Assembly: GCA_946887105.1 (NCBI GenBank)
Contig: CAMPKJ010000254.1
Location: forward strand, 1 to 6,991
Source: an uncultured Acidobacteriota bacterium
GTDB taxonomy: Bacteria > Acidobacteriota > Thermoanaerobaculia > Gp7-AA8
DNA: 6,991 nt
Direction of reading: 5' to 3'
The notes beneath the pieces are model-generated. The model was given only the letters and a program-made list of their open reading frames with translations. It searched no databases and had not been told where the DNA came from. Shown piece after piece: positions 1 through 6,399 of this stretch (position 1 is its first letter; every line of letters begins with the position of its first letter). A program made the position numbers and the translations under genes.

Positions 1-657
1 CGGAGTTGCAGCGGCAGCTCGGCGGCCGGATCGCGGCCCACTTTCATCTTCACGTTGCGGATGCCGGCCGCCGACGTCGATCGCGTCCGCGCGGCGCGTG
101 AGGCGATCGGCGACGCCACGGCGCTGTTCGTCGACGCGAACGGCGCGTATGACCGCAAGCTGGCGCTCGCGCAGGCGGAGGCATTCGCCGCGCATGGCGT
201 GACGTGGTTCGAGGAGCCGGTGTCGTCCGATGACCTGCAAGGCCTGCGGCTCCTCCGCGATCGCGCACCTGCCGGCATGGACATCACGGCCGGAGAGTAC
301 GGCTACGATCTCTTCTCCTTCCGGCGCATGCTCGAGTGCGGCGCCGTCGACGTCGTGCAGCCCGATGCCACGCGGTGCGCCGGCTTCTCCGAGTTCCTGC
401 GCATTGCCGCGCTGTGCGAGGCACACAACGTTCCGCTCTCGTCACACACCGCGCCTTCGCTGCATGTCGCGATCTGCTGCGCCGTCGCATCCGCGCGCCA
501 TCTCGAATACTTTTTCGATCACGCCCGCATCGAAGAGATGCTCTTCGATGGATTTCAGCCGCCGGTCGACGGGCTGATGGCACCCGATCTCTCGCGGCCG
601 GGCCTCGGCGTCGATTTCAAATTCGCGGATGCGCGGCGTTTCGCGCTCGAGCTCTGA
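1..657 (+). pseudogene. Enolase-superfamily enzyme (mandelate racemase/muconate lactonizing type), 5'-truncated and disrupted by a small inversion
   Basis: Enolase-superfamily enzymes abstract a proton next to a carboxylate (acid-sugar dehydratase, racemase or cycloisomerase reactions), using Mg2+ in a TIM barrel. Seen here from about base 64 on: the barrel metal-ligand strands FVDANG (Asp codon 133-135), WFEEP (Glu pair 211-216) and AGE (Glu 295-297). Then come VVQPDATR and SSHTAPSLH (first His 445-447), the usual Asp/His acid-base pair of the mandelate racemase subgroup. The C-terminus (DLSRPGLGVDFK) looks complete. The gene enters from the left edge, so its N-terminal cap is outside the window. 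Before base 64 the + strand no longer encodes the family sequence. The catalytic KxK strand (VKMKVG) is read only on the reverse strand of 30-63. Bases 3-26 read in another frame give ELQRQLGG, which resembles the segment expected just upstream. The frame from 1 to 657 stays open, but the protein would lack the KxK strand. Either the gene is broken or the assembly is wrong there. The substrate cannot be told; acid-sugar dehydratase is one option. Confidence 0.8.
19..74. repeat. 11-bp inverted repeat bounding a 34-bp inverted segment
   Basis: The arms are TCGGCGGCCGG at 19-29 and its exact reverse complement CCGGCCGCCGA at 64-74. The 34 bases between them (30-63) are in the wrong orientation for the surrounding gene. 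Their reverse complement, with flanking arm bases, encodes GIRNVKMKVGRDPAA, a typical enolase-superfamily second-strand sequence. Flipping 19-74 joins this in frame to ADVDRVRAAREAIGD, which continues the enzyme on the + strand. The rearranged segment is therefore bounded by the repeat. Reading 18-1 on the reverse strand gives no family resemblance, so the inversion appears to end at 19. A further small deletion near 19-29 is likely, because ELQRQLGG upstream lies in a different frame from the flipped segment. Confidence 0.75.
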
Positions 658-660
658 TCA
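655..660. other. Abutting convergent stop codons (TGATCA)
   Basis: The + strand TGA (655-657) and the - strand TGA (658-660) sit back to back as the palindrome TGATCA. No intergenic space is left for a dedicated terminator, so each transcript must run into the other gene or end within coding sequence. Confidence 0.9.
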
Positions 661-2361
661 TGAGCGCCGGCGCGGCTTCGAGGGGCGTTCCTGGCGCAGC
701 GGAGTCTCCGTGGTGCGACGCAGCGCGTAGTTGAGATCTCCCACGCGGAACCAGCGGTAGCCGAACGCTTCCAGCGCGATGCGATGGACGCCGCGCGCGT
801 CCGCGATGCTCTCGTTCTCGCTGAGCAGATCGACCAGCCGCCCGGCACGCGGCCGCTTGATGGAGAGCTTCACTTCGTGAGCCTTCTCGTCGAAGTTGTG
901 GATCACCACCACCGCGTTGTCCCGCCAATCGAAACAGAGCGCGAGCACGTGCGGGGATCGCGTCTTCAGCGCTTCCCATCCGCCCCAGCCGATCTCCGGA
1001 CACTCCTTGCGGAGCCGGATCATGCGCATCATCCACCGCAGCAGCGACGCCGGGTCGCGCTTCTGTTGTTCGACGTTGACGTGCTGATACCCGAACGGAC
1101 CGCCGTCGATGACCGGATGAATCAGTTTCGAAGCGGTCGAGAAACCGCCGCACGCATCGTCGGACCATTGCATCGGAGTCCGCACGGCATTGCGTTCCGC
1201 CAGCGAGAGGTCCTCCCCCATCCCGATCTCATCGCCGTAGCGCAAGACCGGCGTACCGGGAAGCGACAGCAGCACGCTGTACGCGAGCTCGGTCTGCGCC
1301 CGCGTTCCCAGCATCGGCGCGAGCCGCCGGCGGATGCCGCGTCCGTAGAGCTGCATGGTCTCGTCCGGCCCGAAGCGGGCGAACACCGCCGCGCGCTGGT
1401 CGTCGGTCAGTCTCCCCAGATCGAGCTCGTCGTGATTGCGAAGAAAGTGCGCCCATTGCGACGTCGCGGGAAGCGTGCGCGTCGCCTCGAGTGCGTCGAT
1501 CAGCGGCGCCGTATCGGCCGTGGCCAGCGCATGGAAGAGGCGCTGGTTGACCCAGAAGTTGAACATCATGTGCAGGCCCCGCCCGTCGCGGAAGTAGCCG
1601 GCGATTTCCGTGGGCAGGACATTGGCTTCACCGAGAACGATGGCGTGACCGGTGCGCCAGGTGAGGAACGTCCGGATCTCCTCGAGATACTCGAACATCA
1701 TCTTGTTCGACGTAGCGCGGCCGGCCGGATTTGGATGCTCGATCAGGAACGGAACGGCGTCGAGGCGGAAGCCGTCCAGTCCCAGCTCCAGCCAGAATCC
1801 GATGATCCGCCGCAACTCGGTGCGCACCTCGGGATGGTTGACGTTCAGGTCCGGCTGAAAGTCGTAGAAGCGATGGAGGTAGTACGCCTTCGCCACCGGA
1901 TCGCGCGTCCACGTCGAATGCTGGAACGGAGGAAAGACCATTCCTCGATTCCAGTCGCGCGGCCGCTTCTTCGACCAGACGTACCAGTCGCGATACTTCG
2001 ACCGCGGATCCTTGCGCGCCTCCTGGAACCAGCGGTGCTGATCGGACGTGTGGTTGAGGACCAGGTCCATCATCACGCGCAGGCCGCGGCCTCTGGCCTC
2101 GTGCAGGAACTCGACGAAGTCGCCCGAGGAGCCGTGCCGCCCGTCCACGCCGTAGTAGTCGCTGACGTCGTAGCCGTTGTCGCGATTGGGAGACGGCTGG
2201 AACGGCGCCAGCCAGATCACATCCACGCCGAGGTTCACGAGATAGTCGAGGCGCCGGATCAGCCCCTCGAAATCGCCGATGCCGTCACCGTTGCCGTCCA
2301 TGAAGGTGTCGACATCGAGGCTGTAGATGATCGCGTTTTTGTACCAGAGATCCTCGATCAT
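658..2361 (-). CDS. GH13 alpha-amylase-family enzyme, trehalose synthase-like
   Basis: 567 residues from the chosen ATG. The protein is a complete GH13 TIM-barrel glucosidase or glucosyltransferase. The N-terminus (WYKNAIIYSLDVDTFMDGNG) starts the barrel directly. All four GH13 regions are visible: DLVLNHT at about 99-105, GFRLDAV with the nucleophile Asp at about 201, VLGEANV with the acid/base Glu at about 245, and FLRNHDE with the transition-state Asp at about 311. A C-terminal beta-sandwich follows (VLALCFDWRDNAVVVIHNF). There is no signal peptide, so it should be cytoplasmic. The early NGDGIGDF and YDVSDYY patterns resemble trehalose synthase (maltose/trehalose interconversion). Relatives include alpha-glucosidases and sucrose-cleaving enzymes, so the exact reaction is inferred. 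No maltokinase domain is fused. The start is set at 2361 because family similarity begins there and GGAGGG lies upstream at 2375-2380, although its 13-nt spacing is long. An ATG at 2472 would add 37 non-conserved residues and overlap the divergent gene. The stop abuts the stop of the convergent enolase gene. Confidence 0.9.
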   Translation of the reverse strand: MIEDLWYKNAIIYSLDVDTFMDGNGDGIGDFEGLIRRLDYLVNLGVDVIWLAPFQPSPNRDNGYDVSDYYGVDGRHGSSGDFVEFLHEARGRGLRVMMDLVLNHTSDQHRWFQEARKDPRSKYRDWYVWSKKRPRDWNRGMVFPPFQHSTWTRDPVAKAYYLHRFYDFQPDLNVNHPEVRTELRRIIGFWLELGLDGFRLDAVPFLIEHPNPAGRATSNKMMFEYLEEIRTFLTWRTGHAIVLGEANVLPTEIAGYFRDGRGLHMMFNFWVNQRLFHALATADTAPLIDALEATRTLPATSQWAHFLRNHDELDLGRLTDDQRAAVFARFGPDETMQLYGRGIRRRLAPMLGTRAQTELAYSVLLSLPGTPVLRYGDEIGMGEDLSLAERNAVRTPMQWSDDACGGFSTASKLIHPVIDGGPFGYQHVNVEQQKRDPASLLRWMMRMIRLRKECPEIGWGGWEALKTRSPHVLALCFDWRDNAVVVIHNFDEKAHEVKLSIKRPRAGRLVDLLSENESIADARGVHRIALEAFGYRWFRVGDLNYALRRTTETPLRQERPSKPRRRS

Positions 2362-2466
2362 GGAGTCACTCGGACCCTCCGGCAGCCGCGATGCAAAAGA
2401 ATCACCCGCCCGGGAGGGCACGCACCGTGCTGTGCCGATTGCGAGACCGGCTACGGGGCAAGCACA
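2362..2466. promoter_or_regulatory. Divergent intergenic region between the GH13 gene and the PPC/oxidase operon
   Basis: This is the only non-coding gap of note in the window (105 bases). It must hold the promoter of the leftward GH13 gene and probably that of the rightward operon. It contains the likely ribosome binding site of the GH13 gene (GGAGGG on the - strand, 2375-2380), the GC-rich palindrome CCCGGG at 2410-2415, the dyad described separately, and GGGG at 2455-2458 in Shine-Dalgarno position for the rightward GTG start. I see no convincing -35/-10 pair in either direction. Confidence 0.5.
2417..2436. promoter_or_regulatory. Imperfect palindrome, possible operator
   Basis: GGCAC-GCAC-C-GTGC-T-GTGCC: the outer five bases pair exactly, and the inner GCAC/GTGC pairs if one T is bulged. 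It lies mid-way in the divergent gap, 31 bases before the rightward start and 55 bases before the leftward start. It could be a regulator site serving one or both genes, or a small hairpin. No known regulator motif is recognised. Confidence 0.25.
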
Positions 2467-2913
2467 GTGCATTCACACGAGCTCACCACCGCGCGCACAT
2501 TTCTTCTCGTCTTCGATCGCGGAGACGAGGTCATTGCCACGCTGCGCGCCTTCGCGGAACGCAATGGCATCCGCGGCGCCTCCTTCACCGCCATCGGCGC
2601 GGTCGAGCGCGCCGTGATCGCCTGGTGGAGCTGGACGATCAAGGAATACGAGCGGCGCGAGGTCGAGGAACAGCTCGAGATTCTCTCGCTGACCGGCAAC
2701 ATCGCCGTCGAGCACGGCCGCGTCAAAGTGCATGCCCACGTCGCGCTCGGCCGCCGCGATGGCATTGCTGCCGGCGGACATCTCCTCGAGGCGACCGTCC
2801 GGCCGACGCTGGAAATGCGCGTGGTCGAATATGCGCAGCCGCTCACGCGCGCGAAAGACGCGAAGACCGGACTGTCGCTCATCGCCAGGGACGAACGCGA
2901 TGGCGCGCCGTGA
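2467..2913 (+). CDS. PPC (DUF296) domain protein
   Basis: 148 residues, a single PPC/DUF296 domain. In bacteria these are small, usually trimeric proteins; in plants and archaea the fold is linked to DNA binding. The biochemical role of the bacterial stand-alone forms is unknown. Seen: an N-terminal strand/helix (TFLLVFDRGDEVIATLRAFAERNGI), the FTAIGAV turn, a central strand with LTGNIA, then the hallmark VKVHAHVALGRRDGIAAGGHLLEATV. Its His89, His91 and GGH (His105) could form a metal-binding cluster. PTLEMRVVE closes the domain. The start is GTG at 2467, with GGGG 8 nt upstream. There is no ATG near the domain start, and the frame stays open far upstream only because it lies antisense to the GH13 gene. 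The gene overlaps ctaC by 14 nt, so it is the first visible gene of the oxidase operon. A cytoplasmic regulatory or metal-sensing role is only a guess. Confidence 0.85.
   Translation: MHSHELTTARTFLLVFDRGDEVIATLRAFAERNGIRGASFTAIGAVERAVIAWWSWTIKEYERREVEEQLEILSLTGNIAVEHGRVKVHAHVALGRRDGIAAGGHLLEATVRPTLEMRVVEYAQPLTRAKDAKTGLSLIARDERDGAP
2887..2891 (+). promoter_or_regulatory. Ribosome binding site of ctaC
   Basis: AGGGA lies 8 nt before the ATG at 2900, inside the end of the PPC gene. It supports this start over the upstream in-frame ATG at 2732, whose added residues are out-of-frame PPC sequence with no membrane or signal character. Confidence 0.6.
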
Positions 2914-3865
2914 GACCGTCGCTGCAGTCTCGTGTGCGCTATTGACGGCGTGCTCCGGCGCGCAGTCGGCACTCGATCCGGCCGGACGAGGGGCGGAACG
3001 GATCGCGACGCTCTTCTGGTGGATGGCCGGCGGCGCGGCGGTGATCTGGCTCGGCGTCGTGTCGCTGATGGTGTACGCGCTGTTGCGGCGGCGACAGCAC
3101 ACGGAACGCACCGCGAGCATCGTCATCGTCGGCGGCGGTCTGGTCGTGCCCATCCTGTTGCTGACGGTGCTGCTCGTGGCGGGGCTGGCGCTGCTTCCCG
3201 ACCTCCTCGCATCGCCACGCGAGGCGCTGCAGATCCGGGTGTCGGGCGAGCAGTACTGGTGGCGCGTGCGCTATCTGCTGCCGGACGGCCAGGAGTTCGA
3301 GCTGGCGAACGAGATCCACCTGCCCCTCGGTGAGCCGGTGGAGCTCCTGCTCGACAGTCCGGATGTCATTCACGCGTTCTGGGTGCCTCCGCTCGCCGGA
3401 AAAGTGGACATGATTCCCGGCCGCGTGAACCGTCTGACGCTCGAAGCGACGCGAACGGGTGTGTTCCGCGGCGTGTGCGCGGAGTACTGCGGGACCTCGC
3501 ACGCGCTGATGGCATTCGACGCGGTGGTTCTCGAGAGAGCGGCGTTCCGCGATTGGCTGGACCAGCAGCGCCGCCCTGCCGCGATCCGGCAGTCGCGCGG
3601 CCTCGATCTCTTTCTCGCCAACGGCTGCGGCGCCTGTCATGCGCTTCGCGGCACCCCGGCGGACGGCGTGCTTGGACCCGATCTGACTCACGTCGGAAGC
3701 CGCCGCCGCCTCGCCGCGGGCATCCTCCCGAACGATGATCATGCACTGGCGCGGTTCATCGCTAAAACCGAAGCAGTGAAGCCGGGCGTGCAGATGCCGG
3801 CGTACGGAATGCTGCCCGCCGGCGACCTGCGCGCCATCGCGGAGTATCTCGAGGCGCTGCAATGA
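2900..3865 (+). CDS. ctaC: Cytochrome c oxidase subunit II with fused cytochrome c domain (caa3-type)
   Basis: 321 residues. Subunit II accepts electrons and passes them through CuA to haem a in subunit I. A short signal sequence ends in a lipobox, LTAC (Cys18), so the mature protein is probably a lipoprotein facing the periplasm or outer face. Two membrane helices follow (about 35-62 and 73-100). The cupredoxin domain has VIHAFWVPPLAGKVDMIPGR and CAEYCGTSHALM. This gives a full CuA ligand set: His158, Cys193, the Glu195 backbone site, Cys197, His201 and Met204. The aromatic patch QYWW (118-121) is the expected electron entry region. A C-terminal cytochrome c domain (about 230-321) has CGACH at 243-247 and a likely axial Met299 in QMPAYG. 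The haem c fusion defines caa3-type oxidases that use cytochrome c or an equivalent donor. The stop overlaps the ctaDE start (ATGA), indicating translational coupling. Confidence 0.95.
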   Translation: MARRETVAAVSCALLTACSGAQSALDPAGRGAERIATLFWWMAGGAAVIWLGVVSLMVYALLRRRQHTERTASIVIVGGGLVVPILLLTVLLVAGLALLPDLLASPREALQIRVSGEQYWWRVRYLLPDGQEFELANEIHLPLGEPVELLLDSPDVIHAFWVPPLAGKVDMIPGRVNRLTLEATRTGVFRGVCAEYCGTSHALMAFDAVVLERAAFRDWLDQQRRPAAIRQSRGLDLFLANGCGACHALRGTPADGVLGPDLTHVGSRRRLAAGILPNDDHALARFIAKTEAVKPGVQMPAYGMLPAGDLRAIAEYLEALQ

Positions 3866-6393
3866 CCGGCGATCCGCAGCCGCTCCCGCATGCGCCCTCG
3901 CCCGAACTGCGGCGCGCGCAGGAGAAACGCCTCCTCGAAGTGTGGGACATGCCAAAGGGCTGGCGCTACTGGTCGTCGGTCAACAACGAGGCGGTCGGGA
4001 TCTGGTACACGGTCGCCGCGTTTTTCTTCTTCTTCTTCGGGGGCGTGCTCGCGCTGCTGATGCGCATCCAGCTGGCCGTTCCGAACAACGACTTCGTGTC
4101 GGCGGAGTTCTACAACCAGCTCTTCACGCTGCACGGCTCGATCATGATGTTCCTCTTCGGCGTGCCGATCTTCGAGGCCTTCTCGATCCTGCTGCTGCCG
4201 CAGATGCTCGGCGCGCGCGACCTGCCGTTTCCGCGACTGTCCGCGTTCGGCTTCTGGTGCTTCATCCTCGGCGGGATCTTCCTCTGCGGCTCGATCTTCT
4301 TCAATGCCGCACCGCGCGGCGGCTGGTTCATGTATCCGCCGCTGACGACGCAATACCAGCCGGGAATCGGCGCCGACATCTGGCTCCTCGGCTTCTCCTT
4401 CATCGAAGTCGCCGCCATCGCCGCGGCCGTCGAGCTGATCGTGGGCGTGCTCAAGTGCAGGCCCCCGGGCATGCGCATCAATCTCATCCCGATCTATTCG
4501 TGGTACCTGCTCGTGGCCGCGGCGATGGTGCTCTTCGCGTTTCCGCCGCTCATCGCCGGGAGCATGCTCATGGAGATCGAACGCGCCTTCGGATGGCCGT
4601 TCTTCAATCCCGCGGGCGGCGGCGATCCGCTGTTGTGGCAGCACCTGTTCTGGATCTTCGGCCACCCCGAGGTCTACATCATCTTCCTGCCGGCGGTGGC
4701 GCTCATCGCCATGATCGTGCCGACGTTCTCCCGCAATCCGATCGTCGGCTATGGCTGGCTCGTGCTGGCGGCGGTCGGCACCGGATTCCTCAGTTTTGGC
4801 CTGTGGGTGCATCACATGTTCACCACCGGTCTGCCGGGCATTTCCCTCGGCATTTTTTCCGCCGCGTCCGTGGCCGTGGCCATACCGACCGGACTGCAGA
4901 TCTTCTGTTTTCTGGCCACCATGCTGGTGGGGAAGGTCGTTCGCTCGTCGGCGCTTCTCTTTTCGCTGGGCGGTCTGGCCAGTTTCGTCATTGGCGGCTT
5001 GACCGGGGTCATGGTCGCGCTGGCGCCGTTCGACTTCCAGGCGCACGACACGCATTTCATCGTCAGCCATCTCCATTACGTGCTGATCGGCGGCACGGTG
5101 TTCCCGATCGTGGCCGGCTGCTACTACTTCTTTCCGCTCGCCGCCGGCAAGCAGCTCTCGGAGAACGTCGGCAGAGTCGTTTTCTGGCTGATGTTCATAG
5201 GCTTCAATGTGGTCTTCTTTCCGATGCATCTCACCGGCTTGCGTGGCCTGCCGCGCCGCGTGTTCACGTACTCCGCCGATAGTGGATTCGACGCTCTGAA
5301 TCTCATGTCGACGATCGGCGCCTTCATTCTGGCCAGCGGATTCGCGGTGCTGCTGTGGGATGTGTTCCGCACGCTGCGCGGGAAAACGCTCGCGGCGCGC
5401 AATCCATGGAATGCCGGGACGCTGGAATGGCTGGCGGAGATGCCCGGCAAGTCGTGGGGCGTGCGCTCGATTCCGGAGATCGATAGCCGCTATCCATTAT
5501 GGGATCAGCCGAATTTCGTGCGCGACGTCGACGAGGGACGCTTCTATCTTCCGGATGCGGAAGAAGGCCTGCGGGAAACGATCGTCACCACCACCATCGA
5601 CGCGAAACCGATTCAATGCCAGCGGCTTCCCGGCAATTCATTCATTACGATCGTTGCGGCGCTGACCACCGGCGGCATGTTCATCTTCGGCACGTATCAC
5701 TGGTGGTGGCTCGCGGCGGCGAGCACCGTCCTGGCGCTGGCCACCATTCTCTACTGGCTCTGGACGGGCACGGCCAGGATTCCGGAGAAAGAAACGAAAG
5801 ACGTCGCGCTCGGGCTGCATCTTCCGCTGTACACATCCGGGCCCGCATCGGTCGGATGGTGGGGGATGTTCATCACCATGCTCGGCGACCTGACCGCGTA
5901 TGTGTGCATCGTCTTCGCCTATTTCTTCTTCTGGACCATCCACGACGACTTCCCGCCCGAGCCCTCGCCCGGCCCCGGCGTGCTGTGGCCGGCCATCGCC
6001 GCGGGATTGCTGACGATTTCCTGGGCGCTGACCATGCTGGCCAGGCGGTGGAACCGGGACGGCCGTACGAAACGCTTCTATGGCGCGTCCGTGGCCGCAG
6101 TCTTCACCGCAATCGCAGGCAGCGCGGCGTTGCTCGCCGGACCGTGGCTGACGCGACTCGACCCGGCCGCGCACGTTTACGCGGCCACTGTGTGGATTCT
6201 GGTCGCCTGGACGGTCGTGCACGTCGGCGTCGGAGTGATCATGCAGCTGTACTGCATCGCACGCAGAGTGGCCGGGCACATGACGCCGCGGCATGACATC
6301 GACATCGCAAACGTGGTTCTGTACTGGCATTTCGCCGAGCTCATGGCGATGACCACCATCGCCGTCATTGCGGGTTTTCCGCTCGTGGCGTGA
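3862..6393 (+). CDS. ctaD: Cytochrome c oxidase fused subunit I+III (A-type haem-copper oxidase)
   Basis: 843 residues. Subunit I occupies about 1-510, a soluble linker (NPWNAGTLEWL to about 590) follows, and a full seven-helix subunit III runs to the end. The enzyme reduces O2 to water and pumps protons. Visible sites: His91 (haem a, LHGSIMMF); His268-Pro-Glu270-Val-Tyr272 (CuB ligand, proton-gating Glu, cross-linked Tyr); His317-His318 (CuB); His403 (haem a3) and His405 (haem a) in VSHLHYVL; and Arg465-Arg466 near the haem propionates. Glu270 and the D-channel entry Asp120 (GARDLPFPRL) make it A-type. Unusually, the K-channel Lys is Gln346 (IPTGLQIF), and the usual D-channel Asn positions appear to be Ser127 and a residue near 108-109. 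In the subunit III part the conserved membrane Glu seems replaced by Asp676 (MLGDLTAY); YWHFAEL near the end is typical. No separate subunit III gene is needed. The start overlaps the ctaC stop by 4 nt. Confidence 0.95.
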   Translation: MTGDPQPLPHAPSPELRRAQEKRLLEVWDMPKGWRYWSSVNNEAVGIWYTVAAFFFFFFGGVLALLMRIQLAVPNNDFVSAEFYNQLFTLHGSIMMFLFGVPIFEAFSILLLPQMLGARDLPFPRLSAFGFWCFILGGIFLCGSIFFNAAPRGGWFMYPPLTTQYQPGIGADIWLLGFSFIEVAAIAAAVELIVGVLKCRPPGMRINLIPIYSWYLLVAAAMVLFAFPPLIAGSMLMEIERAFGWPFFNPAGGGDPLLWQHLFWIFGHPEVYIIFLPAVALIAMIVPTFSRNPIVGYGWLVLAAVGTGFLSFGLWVHHMFTTGLPGISLGIFSAASVAVAIPTGLQIFCFLATMLVGKVVRSSALLFSLGGLASFVIGGLTGVMVALAPFDFQAHDTHFIVSHLHYVLIGGTVFPIVAGCYYFFPLAAGKQLSENVGRVVFWLMFIGFNVVFFPMHLTGLRGLPRRVFTYSADSGFDALNLMSTIGAFILASGFAVLLWDVFRTLRGKTLAARNPWNAGTLEWLAEMPGKSWGVRSIPEIDSRYPLWDQPNFVRDVDEGRFYLPDAEEGLRETIVTTTIDAKPIQCQRLPGNSFITIVAALTTGGMFIFGTYHWWWLAAASTVLALATILYWLWTGTARIPEKETKDVALGLHLPLYTSGPASVGWWGMFITMLGDLTAYVCIVFAYFFFWTIHDDFPPEPSPGPGVLWPAIAAGLLTISWALTMLARRWNRDGRTKRFYGASVAAVFTAIAGSAALLAGPWLTRLDPAAHVYAATVWILVAWTVVHVGVGVIMQLYCIARRVAGHMTPRHDIDIANVVLYWHFAELMAMTTIAVIAGFPLVA

Positions 6394-6399
6394 TCGATC

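Noticed and set aside
1..63. Possible separate - strand gene end at the left edge
   Set aside because: The reverse reading resembles the enolase family only for 63-19 and loses similarity at 18-1, so it fits a local inversion in the + strand gene better than a second gene.
784..2466. Very long + strand open frame running antisense through the whole GH13 gene and into the PPC gene
   Set aside because: The frame is open because of GC-rich codon bias on the opposite strand. The translation is rich in Arg, His, Val and Glu and has no domain character. Only the part from GTG 2467 is a real protein.
2362..2472. Extended N-terminus of the GH13 enzyme starting at 2472
   Set aside because: The 37 extra residues are Cys/Pro/Ser/Arg-rich with no family similarity or clear signal peptide. 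That start would overlap the divergent PPC gene start.
4018..4041. Pyrimidine-rich tract encoding a run of six Phe in the first helix of subunit I
   Set aside because: It is a plausible slippage or frameshift site, but the frame is intact and Phe-rich first helices are ordinary in haem-copper oxidases.
3739..5229. 496-codon - strand open frame opposite ctaDE
   Set aside because: It is antisense to an unmistakable oxidase subunit I, and its low-complexity Glu/Arg/His-rich translation is typical of a shadow frame.
3942..5282. 446-codon + strand frame within ctaDE
   Set aside because: It is an out-of-frame shadow of subunit I, Arg-rich and without membrane segments.
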